Shown here in pieces: positions 1-11,302 of a stretch of 64,000 nucleotides of DNA. Source of the stretch: Phytophthora colocasiae. Lineage: Eukaryota; Oomycota; Peronosporomycetes; Peronosporales; Peronosporaceae. Each line of letters begins with the position of its first letter. Positions within the stretch are counted from its first letter, which is position 1. The notes under the pieces were generated by a model that was not told the DNA's origin, ran no database searches, and was given only the letters and a program-made list of their open reading frames with translations. The position numbers and the translations under genes are program-made. The stretch lies in contig JAGKQI010000093.1 of assembly GCA_018806915.1 (NCBI GenBank), forward strand, positions 744,001 to 808,000, in the 5' to 3' direction.

Positions 1-3000
1 GCAGTTGACTCCTCTTCGTGCACTCGTCATATTTTCTTCCTCCAGTAGTTTTTCAGCTGAGGACGACATCGAGAAGGCTGACGACTGTATCAAGGACAAG
101 ACAAAAAGGTAAGAGATGAGGTCAAGAACTCGTAGTTCAGGTAGATTACCTGCTTGGAGAGACCACTGGACGAATCACGCAGAGATTTCTGCGATTTCCG
201 AGCAAGATGGCCACGTCCAAGTGACTGAATGCACGTGGCAGCCTCGATCTCCTCGAAACTGTGGTCTCGTGCGATAGAAAACGATCTCCAGAAGCTTTGA
301 ATCGTGCTAGCAGCAATTTCCAGGACACCCAACAGCTCGTTATCGACTGCTTCTTGATGAATAGCTGCTCTTCGAGCCTCGTAGTCGCGGAAAACCTGCT
401 GGATTGTGCGAGCTGCGATGCTGCGGACCCCTTCGTTCACTGCTCGTTGAGTATTTTGTCTGTGAAGTCGAAAGGATCGCTGAATTGTGTTCACCGCAGT
501 GATCACTCCTGCTCTTGTGCACTCAGTTAGTAAACGACTCTGACATCCACGAACAAGCGCTTGGATCTTGATTGCACTAAGCTCTTCCAAGAAACTCAGT
601 TCCATTGCCAACTATGAAGAAAAATACGTTAGAAAAACGTGGGGAAATTGGTAGAACGACGAAACTTACCGCAAGGTTAAGAACGATGTCGAAATGTCTC
701 CGCTCAATGTATATCCGACTCAAATCACCAGCATTCTCCACTGCAATTCGTTCACGTACTAGATAACTTTTGATTAACGCTTGGATACGAATAGCTGCAG
801 TTTGTTGTCGTTGAGTATCGATCTTGTCCTTGATACTACGGGGAGTTGAGGTTGTCGATTGTTGTTGACTTCCAGTTCTTTGACTCGTACAAACGAAGTT
901 TGCAGGTTGTTTCTCCCTATTACTAGGCATTTCAACGTCTTCATCACCAATCCGTGAGCTTTGTCCCCCCAAAGGTATCGATGGCACAGTACCACCTCGT
1001 CGAGGTGGTTCTGGTTCTTGTAGCAGACTGAGATTAATGTGAGGGACAGTAGCGGCGGTGTTAAGATGGAAGTCTGGACGTTTTTGGCTTGAACCTGCTG
1101 CCTTGTTCACTGTAGCTCCAAGCGCAACATCCGCAATCGAAAACTGTCGATGAATAGCAGGAACAGGGAGTTTGTCTTCTTCTGGACTTTCAGTCACATT
1201 CCGACCAAACACTCGTCGATATAGGCGTTGAATAAGGCAAACTGCCATGTCTTCTACCTCCTCCCTTTGGAGATCCAGTTGAAATCGTTCTTCTTCCAGT
1301 CGCAAATTTTCCTTTTGTGTTTCCATATACTGTCGGGCATGCCGTTGAATCAATTTCGCCGCATCATTCTCTTGTTTAATCTACAAAACAAAATGGTGAG
1401 TAAAACATCAAACAAAATGAGTTTACAGAACAAACTGAGTTACCTGTTTCAGTTTTCTGACCTCAGTTCGACATCGTTCGCCTCGGAAAAACGCCTGCAG
1501 TCGACAACCAGCAGCTTGACGGAATAGTTTTAACTCGAAATCACGTGCCACAGCCTCAGATTCGAAAACGTGGACGTCTTCTTGGATCTCCACTCCTTCC
1601 TCCTCCTTTACCACGGGTGTTACAGTCTGTACTACATTCGACTTAATCTCAGCTTTAGCACCAGAATCCCGTCTTACTTGTTCAATTCGATCTCGTAATT
1701 TAGATGTGGCACTTCGTGGAGTTGAAACTCTTGACCCACACTCACTGTCGACTCCATCCGTACGTGTAGGGCTCTTAGAGTTGTTCCCTGCCAAGTCAAC
1801 TGAGGGTGGACGAATTCCGACACCGTTGAGGTCATCTTTAATACTTTCTGCGAGCTTTTTCATCCGGCGAAGATACTCCAAATGACAGACTCGTTGGGCC
1901 GGTAGATCAGGATCAGTATCATCGTCTCCAACGTACCCAGCAGTCCCAGCTTCACTATCACTAACTGTCTCACTTGACTCCATTGACAATTGAGAACGAC
2001 TATCATCCAATGCTCTGCGATGTCTTGGTCCAACATGATGCTGATGTTTTGTCTCTCCTTTCTCTTGTCGGTTGTTGCTACTTGAAGCTAAGCTGGCTGG
2101 GTATTTATCAAAATCATCATTACTATCCCCGTCGTCATTTATAACGCCATAGTCTTCATCATTCCCGATGAAGTCGTCATCTGGAGCAGTAAAATACAAC
2201 TGACCTTGTAGTTTTGACTTCCTCTCTGGTATTTTATTCCGTCGAACACCTGCACTTTGCGGTCGACGAGTTTTCAGCTCTTTCTTCGTTGGAGAAGGAA
2301 AATCTTCCAGTGCGTGTTCCTTCTCCAGTTTTTTCCAGTGCATTTCAAACGAATTTTCAGTTGAATCATGAGATCCCCGACGGTGATTTCGTGTCGTTGG
2401 TTTTGCAGACACTGGTCTCGGCCTTGCTGTAGCTGAAACCGGACGTTGATGCTTCCCTCGAGCTACAGTACTGTACCGAAGGCCTGCAGTTGAAGGTTTG
2501 GTAGCTTTATAACAGTGAGACGCGACGGTGGAGCTGTACGACACATCTCGAGGCTTCGATGACGGATGTGCAGATCTTGGACGAGTAAATGAACGTCGTA
2601 CAGTTGCTGAAGCAGGGACTCCATTCTGCCGGACATTTGCTGTTTGTTGTTTCTTCTTGGCATCGAGAAAGATTTTCTTGAAAGATTCACACAAAGCTTC
2701 GTTGGTCTCTCGATACTTCCAAACCAATTGTAGAGCTTTCTTGTACCATTGCAAACTCGCTTCTCCCCGGCCATTAAATTCCAATTCCACTGCTAAATTG
2801 TGGTAAGCGACAGCTAGAGAGATCATTTTCTCCTCTCGTGTCTTTGGATCCAGTACATCTTGATCCCCGTTATTCGGATCTTCTTCGCGTCCGTCCTCCA
2901 GACTTACAAGCTCTTCTTGTGTATGGAAAATAGCAGCTTGAGCATGCTCCAGGGCAAGATCGTGTCTCCCTAGCTGCGACTGAATGGCACACAGATTGAG

Positions 3001-3546
3001 GTGTGTGATCGAGAGATTCTTGACATGAGCAGAACCTGATCCAATCTGCGCCGCTTCTTTCAGATACTTTAGAGCGGATTTCAACTTGCCAAGTTTACGA
3101 TAGCAACAACCAATGTTGTTGAACGTTAAGATCTGCAAAGCCTGACAGCGTTTGAAGTTCCCTGGTGCTGTAATGGCCTCAGCCTTACGTAACATAGCTA
3201 AACACTGGTCGAATTGACCTTGGGAAAGGTACTGCATCGCCACAGAATTGTAACTTAACATCACTTCGTTCAGAGCTTTGAGAACTGCAGAGCTATCGAC
3301 ACCAAACATGCGGCGTTTAAGCCATAAACTCTGCTCCATACAGCCCAAAGCCTCCAAGTCCATGTTCTTCTGCTTTAAACACGCCACTGTGGAGCTCAAC
3401 ATCTCTAGGAGATTCTGGTCACTGTCGTGGTTTGTCAGCTTTTTACTTGGGGATTTCATTGGGAAGTCACGTGATGTCTGAAAGGAATTTCTCTTAGGGG
3501 AACGTTGACGTGCTGGTGCATCGTCATGATGGTAGAAATGGCTCAT
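1..3546 (-). CDS. TPR and IQ-motif protein, 3' end beyond the window
   Basis: Four exons are visible: 3546-1444, 1380-670, 611-150 and 84 to the left edge. All junctions are GT-AG and in phase 0, giving 1,120 residues with no stop yet. Residues about 45-300 form helical TPR-like repeats, the middle (about 310-600) is basic and low in complexity, and IQ motifs start near residue 680. Exons 2 and 3 add at least five more, such as IKIQALVRG, NTIQRSF, RTIQQVF, STIQSFW and TCIQSLGRG. IQ motifs bind calmodulin or EF-hand proteins, and TPRs are protein-binding scaffolds. This combination is common in cilium-associated proteins, so a role in the zoospore flagellum is possible but only inferred. The start codon is the first Met of exon 1. 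The family is not recognised more closely. Confidence 0.82.
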
Positions 3547-3745
3547 TGCGGACTGGAATTACGAGTTAAATCCTCCTCGATGTGTCTAGACCATCGTCTG
3601 GTAACAACACAAGACCAAGTTCAGGCTATTTTCTTCCGGGATTATGAGCGAAACGACCGTGATAATGCACGTTTTGAAGTCAAACCACATCGATTCTCTA
3701 CACAAAAGCTCACTTCTCCACCCTAATTGGTTTATTCGCCTTCAA

Positions 3746-5596
3746 CTAGGCATCATGGGCTTGACATTTCTTCAGTTGGAGCTCGAGAGACTTGATGTGC
3801 TTCTTCAATTGAGAGATCTCCTGTGCTTGGACCGACACCACCTTCAATAGGTCGTGCTTTTCCCCTTCTAGACGCGACGTCATCTGCTTGTACATATCCG
3901 ACAGCTTCAGCGAATCATCCAGTGTAGATAGCATCGACATCCGACTGGGAGCAATACTAGGCGCGTTGGACATCGCATCATCCTCACGCTTCCCAGCAGG
4001 AAACTTCATGTGCCGAACGTCCAGTCCTGACTTCATTGGAGACTTCGAAATTGACAACCTCATTGAGCCAAACGCAGGTGTAAGGTGGTCCTCGGGCCTC
4101 ATTGCAGGAGACGCCGGAGCTGATACTTGGGGTCTCATCGATGGTGAAGACGCGTTATTCTGCGGCGTGGGGGATCCAGTTTCAGGGTATTTCATCGGGG
4201 AAGGTGGAACACTTGTCTGAGACTTGGCAGGTGACGGTGGAACGTTCGTTTGACGATTAACCGAAGCAGTGGCTTGAGGTTTCCCCGGAGGCGGCGGCGG
4301 GATGTTATCCTGAGGCTTAGGTGGTGACGGAGAAATGTTGGGAGCTGTAGACTGACCAATCTGGAACAGCGATGGTGTACTATCACCGAACAAACTGCTG
4401 GCATCGTTAGCAAATAACTCGTGAGCTTGAGCCGGGGACTGCGAAGGCTGTGGAGGTGGGGAATGAGACCATTCTCCAGTATTGGACGGAGCCGGGGGTT
4501 GTGAAGGTAGTGGAAGTGGAGGATGGGACCAATCCCCAGTGTTGGTCTTAGCTGGGGGCTGTGAAGGCTGTGGCGGTGAAGAATGAGCCAAATCTCCAGT
4601 GTTGGTCGGGGCAGGAGACGCGAATAAACTGTCAGCACTTGCTATACTCTGGTTCGTGTTGTTCGACGGTGCTGGGGACTCAAAGGGGCTGCTACCAGAA
4701 TGTGAAGGCGTGAATCCAAAGGGATCTCCTGCTGGAGCCGCTGGTTTCTGCTGATTAAAGCCTGCGTTCTTAGGCGGTTGAGCTGCAAATGGGTCTTGAG
4801 CCCTTGTTCCATTGCCAAAAACGTTCCTGTTCTCTTGTGCTGTACTAAATGGGTCATTCTGCGAGGGCTGTCCATACCTCACTCCATTCTGCGTCGGAGC
4901 AGCAGCAAAAAGGTCTGTAACTGGCGACGTGTTGTTCCCAATCATTTCCCCACCGTTAGTCTGCGTAAATGGGCCCTTCTGTCCAAATACAGCTTCATTT
5001 CCACTCGGAGATGCCGCAAATGGGTCATTCACAGGTGTCGACTGTTTTCTAAAAGGGTTCCCACCTCCTGACGATGGTCCAGCGGGTGGTCCATTAGCAA
5101 ACAGCTCTGAAGCTGATCCTGTGCTCCCCGGAGGCTTCTGCTGATACACCTGACTGCTTGGAGGTGTAGGAGCCTTGTAGCCATAATTATGGCCCTGACT
5201 ATTAGGCGTTGATGGCGGTCTATGGCCCGCAGAGGACGGCGTGAACAGCCGTTGAGGCTGGTGCTGAGGCTGCGGAGGTCGATGTTGTTGGCTGCTGTCT
5301 GCATTCAAGTCCACCGTCTCGTACATGGTCCCAGTGGACTGCGAGGTAAGTGGTATCTCCTGTAGACCGTTGTGTCCTCCATTGTGGCCCTCATTAAGCT
5401 GCTGAGGAGGCCATTGAGGATGTGCAGGAGGCTGGTAGTAAAATGGTCCTCCTGGAGCTGCACGTTGATATGAGCCGCGATTTCCGGTATTATAGGAACC
5501 CCCTGACGACTGCGGAGGCGCTGCGATAGGCGGACGCGCCGGTGAGGCGCCCTGAGCGCCGCCAGAGTCCACGAAGTGCTGCAGCAGCCGGTTCAT
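3746..5596 (-). CDS. Proline-rich DPF/NPF-motif protein with C-terminal coiled coil (endocytic adaptor-like)
   Basis: Single exon, 616 residues. Most of the chain is disordered and rich in Pro, Gln, Ser and Asn. It carries repeated short motifs: GNPF, NDPFAAS, NDPFSTA, QDPFAAQ, GDPFGF and SSPF. DPF motifs bind the alpha-adaptin ear of AP-2, and NPF motifs bind EH domains, so the protein resembles an epsin/Eps15-type accessory factor of clathrin-coated vesicles, although no ENTH or EH domain is present. A region near residues 325-390 has three tandem repeats. The last about 60 residues form a Leu/Lys-rich coiled coil. The gene is divergent from the next one, with only 104 bp between start codons. 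The endocytic role is inferred from the motifs alone. Confidence 0.75.
   Translation of the reverse strand: MNRLLQHFVDSGGAQGASPARPPIAAPPQSSGGSYNTGNRGSYQRAAPGGPFYYQPPAHPQWPPQQLNEGHNGGHNGLQEIPLTSQSTGTMYETVDLNADSSQQHRPPQPQHQPQRLFTPSSAGHRPPSTPNSQGHNYGYKAPTPPSSQVYQQKPPGSTGSASELFANGPPAGPSSGGGNPFRKQSTPVNDPFAASPSGNEAVFGQKGPFTQTNGGEMIGNNTSPVTDLFAAAPTQNGVRYGQPSQNDPFSTAQENRNVFGNGTRAQDPFAAQPPKNAGFNQQKPAAPAGDPFGFTPSHSGSSPFESPAPSNNTNQSIASADSLFASPAPTNTGDLAHSSPPQPSQPPAKTNTGDWSHPPLPLPSQPPAPSNTGEWSHSPPPQPSQSPAQAHELFANDASSLFGDSTPSLFQIGQSTAPNISPSPPKPQDNIPPPPPGKPQATASVNRQTNVPPSPAKSQTSVPPSPMKYPETGSPTPQNNASSPSMRPQVSAPASPAMRPEDHLTPAFGSMRLSISKSPMKSGLDVRHMKFPAGKREDDAMSNAPSIAPSRMSMLSTLDDSLKLSDMYKQMTSRLEGEKHDLLKVVSVQAQEISQLKKHIKSLELQLKKCQAHDA
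4434..4620 (-). repeat. Three tandem in-frame repeats of about 66 bp in the DPF-motif gene
   Basis: Three consecutive units of about 22 residues share the pattern NTG(D/E)xxHxxPxxPSQxPA. The copies differ at several positions, so the expansion is not very recent. The repeat enlarges the disordered Pro/Ser linker between the DPF motifs and the coiled coil. Confidence 0.7.
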
Positions 5597-5700
5597 ACTC
5601 GAGAAGCTCTGCCTTTAATTGTAAACTGAGGAAATGGGTACATTTGGTGTTTTAATACACCATTTACAATATAAATAAATATTAATTTATTAAAAAAAAT

Positions 5701-8109
5701 ATGACTGCACGAAGTCGGACGTTAAAGTACCTGCCTGGACACTTGCTGCGCTTCGGAATTGCCGTCGTCTCGAGGGATGAAGCATCTGGAGATGTGGTGG
5801 AAGCTGTGTGTCTGTTCTGTAGGCACTTCGGACGCGAACAACGGGCTGATAAGAAGCGCAGGAGCTCGATTACTGTAAAATATTTCAGAGACTCTTTCCG
5901 TCCAGACCAGTACACACAGCACCATCAACTACAGCATCCAAGCCAGTGGAAGAAGTATAAAAGCTGCAGTGACGACGAGAAGCGCCGATTCTTTCCTGAT
6001 AATGCAGAAACTGTTTCTAATGTAAATAGTAATGCAGATAGTAGTGATACAACGTTACTACTACCCAAGGTTGATGAAAGAGGACGCTGCTTCGACCTCA
6101 AGCCGTCAATTGTGGAGATTGTAGCGGTACTGGCAGTGGGTTTGGGACCAGTAGAACCGACAGTACTAACGAGAGATCGACTGGTGTATGAATACATGAC
6201 CCACCACAATTATGAAGGAGAAGTCCCATCAAACTGTCCAAGATGGTTCCCACCTCCAAATACCTTCGAAAGTTGCTCCGTGGTGCAAAAGGAACCGCCG
6301 ATGTATCGGGTGGTGCTATTTGACAACATGCAAATGGACTTTTTGATGGAATTAGCAGCTCGAGGGATGTCGGCAGCTCAAATATCAGCTTCTGTGAAGA
6401 GTTTTAGACGCTATGCGCCCATCCTGCTAGATGAATTGGAGAACGAAGCAGTGGATAAGCCAAGTCCTGACTATAATGAAGCACAAACGGCAGAGTTTTT
6501 GAGATTGGGGATTGCAGCCAGTTTGAGTATCATGGCAAGAGTTTTGGAGGAATCGTGGGCGTTTTCGTTGGAGCTTTGCACCGTTGCTCGGCATTCCGAG
6601 TTTTCGTATTTGGATGTGCGGATTAAGTTTTACAATCGGATAGGGGGTTTGCGTAGTGCCCATTTCCTGGCGGTCCCGAAGTATGTGGGGAAGTGCGATG
6701 TTATGATGTTCCAAACGTTGAGTCGTGTGCTCACTGCGCTGCTCCCTGACTGGAAAGAAAAACTCCTGGGTATAGCAACGGATGGAGATATCCCCTTTCC
6801 AGCGCGTTTAAATGAAGTTATCGAGCATTTCAAGGGTGTTATAACTGGACCCACGCTATACCGTACTTCAAGCTGTAGTAACCATCTCCAGCGCATTCTC
6901 CATACATTTTACGCTTCAATCGATAGAGGAGCGTTTCTTTCGACCCTGAAAACACTAAGCGAATGTGTTCGCAAGGATCCTGATATTTTATCCGAGCTCA
7001 ACAACGACCCTGGCTGTCTAGAGCGCCTTAAGAGTGAGTTTCAGGTTACCAGCACACCCAGCTCGCTATTGGCATTTGGACAAGAGATTGAAATGCTTGT
7101 GGCTCACAGCTCGTACCTTCGAAGCCGCTTGAAAGAGATTGAGGTATCTTCCGATACCCCTATCGTTATCCCACAATCATGGTGGTTGATGCTGCAAGTT
7201 CTGCAGTGGATAACAGCTCGAGCAAATGCGGTGTTTGATGTCTTGGAGAAGCAGCATGTAGCCATTTCCCAGCAAGCAACGGTGATGGCAAGTTTAGCTG
7301 AGGAATGTATCACTGGCTTCCACGCTCAAATCCACGAGAAACAGGCACACAACAGTGATACGGAGTACGTCTCTGTCGACAAACGGGTGACTCTTTTCAA
7401 TGCCAATTTGATCGCGTTCATTATCAGTTCCAGTGAGCTTGCTCGTGATCTGACGAAGAAGGGATATACAGCTATTGTGGCAGCAGTAGCTGAAAAATTC
7501 GCTTTTGGTGCTGTAAATATGATCGCTTCGCTGGTCGAGCTCAGCGTTAGTCTCAAGCAACAGTGTGCAGCTAGTTCTAGCAACAAAACGGCCGTTTTGA
7601 CGGATGTTCCTCCGGTGCTGCCTCATGAGTTAGCCTCATTCAATCCCGACGAGTTTGCTGTCATACTGGAGAAGCATCGACGTGTATCACTCAAGCACGC
7701 GGATATCAAGGCTATCAGGGAGGAGCATGAGCTACTTCGCGTTACTTTTGCAGACGACAAAGACCTCCAGTCTGCTCTAGGGCTGTGTAAACAGAGGTCT
7801 TCATTCAACGTGGCATGGAGCCTTATGGATGCTCGCTTCAAGTGTCTCGAAGCTTTTGCTGGTGGTTTAGCCACTGTATACCCGTCACTTGCTGAACCGT
7901 TGAGTGACAGAAGTGCTCGAGATCTTGTCCTTTGCACGAAAGACTTGGAGGAAGCGCGCTTGTTGCTTGCAGACTTTGAAGTGGAGAGCGCCTTGCACGC
8001 CCAACAGTTCCAGGCTCTGACCAAGCTCCAGGAAGAGATTTACGACCGAGAAATCAACGACAGACGAACGCGGAAGCGTCAGAAGACGAACACGTTATGC
8101 AACAGTTGA
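5701..8109 (+). CDS. BED-like zinc-finger, hAT transposase-like protein (intact, possibly domesticated)
   Basis: Single-exon ORF of 802 residues. The N-terminus has a BED-type pattern: CLFC (Cys37, Cys40) followed about 35 residues later by His74/75 and His79. The central part resembles a hAT RNase-H-like core: GIATDGD with Asp361 matches the TDGA-type motif, and SSCSNHLQRIL resembles the downstream Cys/His segment. A clear C-terminal hAT dimerisation motif is not seen. The ORF has no stops or frameshifts, and I found no terminal inverted repeats or target-site duplication beside it. It could be an old immobile copy or a domesticated DNA-binding protein. An AT-rich leader precedes the ATG. 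Its stop overlaps the start of the following sorting-nexin gene. Confidence 0.72.
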   Translation: MTARSRTLKYLPGHLLRFGIAVVSRDEASGDVVEAVCLFCRHFGREQRADKKRRSSITVKYFRDSFRPDQYTQHHQLQHPSQWKKYKSCSDDEKRRFFPDNAETVSNVNSNADSSDTTLLLPKVDERGRCFDLKPSIVEIVAVLAVGLGPVEPTVLTRDRLVYEYMTHHNYEGEVPSNCPRWFPPPNTFESCSVVQKEPPMYRVVLFDNMQMDFLMELAARGMSAAQISASVKSFRRYAPILLDELENEAVDKPSPDYNEAQTAEFLRLGIAASLSIMARVLEESWAFSLELCTVARHSEFSYLDVRIKFYNRIGGLRSAHFLAVPKYVGKCDVMMFQTLSRVLTALLPDWKEKLLGIATDGDIPFPARLNEVIEHFKGVITGPTLYRTSSCSNHLQRILHTFYASIDRGAFLSTLKTLSECVRKDPDILSELNNDPGCLERLKSEFQVTSTPSSLLAFGQEIEMLVAHSSYLRSRLKEIEVSSDTPIVIPQSWWLMLQVLQWITARANAVFDVLEKQHVAISQQATVMASLAEECITGFHAQIHEKQAHNSDTEYVSVDKRVTLFNANLIAFIISSSELARDLTKKGYTAIVAAVAEKFAFGAVNMIASLVELSVSLKQQCAASSSNKTAVLTDVPPVLPHELASFNPDEFAVILEKHRRVSLKHADIKAIREEHELLRVTFADDKDLQSALGLCKQRSSFNVAWSLMDARFKCLEAFAGGLATVYPSLAEPLSDRSARDLVLCTKDLEEARLLLADFEVESALHAQQFQALTKLQEEIYDREINDRRTRKRQKTNTLCNS

Positions 8110-9757
8110 TGCGTGTCAAAATCTTCGCGATCTTTGATGACGGCTCTTGGATCCAAGTGATCATTTCTCGATTGACAGTCTCAAGCTCAAGACTTACGAT
8201 GCAGTTCTTCGCTACAAGCAAGGATAGTCTTGTGGCTGCAGCTCTTGAGGCGTCCATGCGATCAGTGAAACTCTGTGGGACCACTACCAACTTTTTTGAT
8301 CTAGAAGAGCACCAGGTATGTGGATATGTGGTATTCTCGATGACAATGTAACTCACAATGATGTCGTGTGCTAGCACTGGTGTACTGGAGCTGTGAAAGA
8401 CCCTGTAGTTGTGAACGTCAGTGCACCTGAAGCACGTGGCACATACCTACAGAAGCACACGACGTACCTCGTGACTCAAGAGTCTCATCAAGAGGGAGTC
8501 CGTCGACGTTTCAGAGATTTTAATTGGCTTCGTGTGGTGCTTCATGCACGTTACGTCGGACTGTTAGTGCCTTCTCTTCCTGAGAAGACTACGACTGCGG
8601 CGGTGCTGAAGACTGACGCATTTATGCAAAGCCGCATGCGTGGGTTGCAGAGATTCCTGAATGATATCATGAAGTCACCATATCTACGCTCGGATGCAGC
8701 AGTTGAGAGTTTCTTAGGTGAACCAGGGGATGAAGCCACGTGGGAGGCGATGAGGAAGAACACAGCAGTGATGGATAACGCTGGAGAAGGACACATGCGC
8801 TGGCTGCAGCGTATTCTGTGCGAGCATATTGCCTCCTCCCCGGAAAAGTATGTGCATCTGATGTCTGATTCCTGTCCGGAGCAGAAACTTTAACGACGGT
8901 CATTTTGTAATGACAGCGAGATTTCGGTATTTAAAAGGCATGTGGAGCAGCGAGAGCGACTACTAAGCGAACTTGCTGCTTGTGCCAAGCGTCTAGCTGA
9001 CAAAAGTGCAGCCATGAGTAAGGATGTGAGCACGTTGCATGCCATCTTTGCAGGTTGGCAACTGGCGGAGACCGGCACTGGGTCGTTTGAAGCTCGAAAT
9101 GACGCGCCATTGGTAGCTTTGCTCGACAAGTCCAGTAAGTTTTACGCTGTCTTGTTCAAATGCTGTTGCATGATCTAACCATCCTGTTTAGCGGTGGCAT
9201 TTTCCGGGTGGAGTCAAATGGAGAGCTACCAGTCTGCAATTTATGAGCTGTTGCTGCTTGAACACCTCAAGTACATGCTCTGCCAAGCCACAGCGATGAA
9301 GCAGATGCTCATTGAACGCGAACGCGCAATAGCAAGTGAAGCACTGCCGGAGTGCAAGCCCTCGCCACCTCCACCGGAATTTCCCGCATCTCCACCGACC
9401 TCTGGGTTTTCTGTGGCATCTTTCACTTCAGCAGCTTCAACGGCAGCTTCGAAATTCATGAGTGCAGTGGAACCACCTTCACTTAGTATTGCAGAACAGC
9501 GACGACGTGCACACCACACAAGCGAACTCATTACTCGTGCCTTGATGGCGGAGGAGATGCAGCGCTTTCGAGTCCAGACGACGAAGGAGCTGAAGAACAT
9601 CATGAACCACCTCTCATGTGCTGAAGCACAACTCTCGAAGCGGTCGGGATCTGTGTGGCGTGAGTATCTTAAGACATCGTCGGTCGATCCTCAAGAGCTT
9701 GCTCGAAGCACAAAGGAGCTGCTTGATTCAGCTTCAACCCACCCCTGCCGCTGCTGA
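8097..9757 (+). CDS. PX-domain sorting nexin with Vps5/BAR-like C-terminus
   Basis: Exons 8097-8315, 8375-8847, 8917-9134 and 9192-9757 join in frame to 491 residues. Donors are GTATGT, GTATGT and GTAAGT. Residues about 85-200 form a PX domain: RRRFRDFNWL, then LVPSLPEK, are the usual phosphoinositide-binding landmarks. The rest is helical and resembles the Vps5/BAR region of SNX1/SNX2-type sorting nexins, interrupted by a Pro/Ser-rich insert. Expected role: binding PI3P on endosomes and shaping retromer tubules. ATG 8097 lies inside the upstream ORF, and another ATG lies at 8109. The same frame is open further upstream, so the true 5' end is uncertain. The second intron is 69 bp, a multiple of three, but contains a stop. 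Confidence 0.82.
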
Positions 9758-9877
9758 CGCATTTTAACCTGTTTTCCTATCATTCATCCTGCTCTGTATG
9801 GAAGAAATTAGTAGAACTCAAAGACATCAACGGTTATTACGTCCTCGGTTGCTACAAACACTTCCCGATCTCAGTAT

Positions 9878-11097
9878 CTAAGGATCTCGTGCATCGTCGT
9901 AAATCTTGACAATACCGGCAGGTTCACACTTTATCTGCGTAATGGGACACTCTCCGTGCTGCTCAACGTGCCGGTATATACAAGGGTAGCAGAAGACGTA
10001 GCCTGACGGCGCCATTGCGGGATTCACCCGCTGCTTCTTGCACAGTGGACACAATGCAGGATCCATGGTAGCAAGTGCCACTGCTTGGCCTGAAAACTGT
10101 GGTGGTAGTGGAGGAGGAGGGACTGGAGCATCAGATCCAGTAAGACGTAACTTAGCTGCTCCCTCTTCGGAGTACATCCACTCGACGAACTTGTAACCAG
10201 CGATTCCGACCAACAGCAGCACATAGGAATGGTCAAGTGCTGCCCACGTCGTGCGCAGTGCTAGACGTCGAATCCGGTTGAAGAGTCCTTGACCGTCTAC
10301 CTTCTCCATCAGCTTCTCGCGGTACGTAGCTTCGTTCTGTCGGAGTAGGGATTCATCGTCCGCCGTCACTCTCACTAACACGGTTTTCATCAACTTCAAA
10401 AATGGTGAAAAGTACGGTGTATCTCCAAAGAGATAGAGCCATTGGTACAAGAAGAAGGATCCTTCATAGGCAAAATGCGCGAATGGATACGTAGCCACAA
10501 AGCTCTTCTTCAGTGTCCGTAAGTACTGAAAGCTGTGAAGACGTTGCAGGAAGTTCCCCATCCTTTGCTCTCTTGCAGTTGAAATACTTGTCGATGTCCG
10601 AGTCAATTGCTCCGCTGTCTTCTTATGATACGCGTCCAGCTTCGTCTTCAAGTACGGCACCACCACCTACAACAACAAATTTTCTTATCAGCAAGAATTT
10701 CTGCAATTTCCCTGTGCTGTTATCAACGTACAGCGAAGAGTAGTGCGAGTTTTCTGGCTCTGGGTGTCAATGGGCTCGTTGAATCTCCATTAACGCTCGT
10801 CAAGACACGTTTCATACCGTAGAATTTCTCCGTAGCCAAACTGTCGTACTTAGACAGAAAATATCTCTCAATACAGTAGCGCAACAGAGCGTAGCTCTCA
10901 TCGAGACGGCGTACAGGCAGCGTCAGTGCCAATTGCGGGTACGATTCGCACAACACATGCACCAGGTACTCCACCGCCGGCTTGAAACCTGCAGCCATAC
11001 GCTCCTGCATCAGAATTTCAAACAGAGAAGGCGCTTGGGCCGCCGCATCCGGCGCATCCTCCGCCGCAAAGCCCTGGGTCTGCTCCAGGAAGAGCAT
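9878..11097 (-). CDS. PEX12: Peroxin-12, peroxisomal RING-type E3 ligase subunit
   Basis: Two exons, 11097-10732 and 10666-9878, join in phase 0 (donor GTACGT) to 384 residues, close to the usual PEX12 length. The N-terminal Pex2/Pex12 region includes the segments FEILMQERM and ALRYCIERYFL-like helices, followed by hydrophobic helices. The C-terminus is a RING-like domain, CPLCKKQRVNP then YVFCYPCIYRHV then CPIT. PEX12 RINGs typically lack part of the zinc ligand set, as here. With PEX2 and PEX10 it forms the peroxisomal ubiquitin ligase complex that recycles the import receptor PEX5. It is divergent from the thiolase gene across about 205 bp. Confidence 0.93.
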
Positions 11098-11302
11098 AGC
11101 GATATGATACAGTACGTTGACGCAGTCAATTTTGCAGAACTTACTTAAACGTTACTTAACATGATGTTGAACACCCCAACTTGAAGATGGAACTGTCCGC
11201 ATCCAATCAGAATGTTTGACGCCGTCTATTAATAGACCCCCGACATGGCCACTTCAGCGTCACTTCCACTTTCGCCGCCTTGAAGAGAGACCATCACTCC
11301 TG
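11098..11302. promoter_or_regulatory. Shared promoter region of PEX12 and thiolase with a CCAAT box
   Basis: This 205-bp spacer separates divergent start codons. CCAATCA at 11203-11209 lies about 94 bp from the thiolase ATG and 106 bp from the PEX12 ATG. The segment near 11270-11284 has a pyrimidine-rich CACTTCCACTTT stretch that loosely resembles the oomycete initiator. The regulatory role is inferred from position. Confidence 0.4.

Noticed and set aside
5701..8109. Possible complete hAT transposon around the BED-like gene
   Set aside because: No inverted ends or 8-bp duplication found within the flanking sequence examined.
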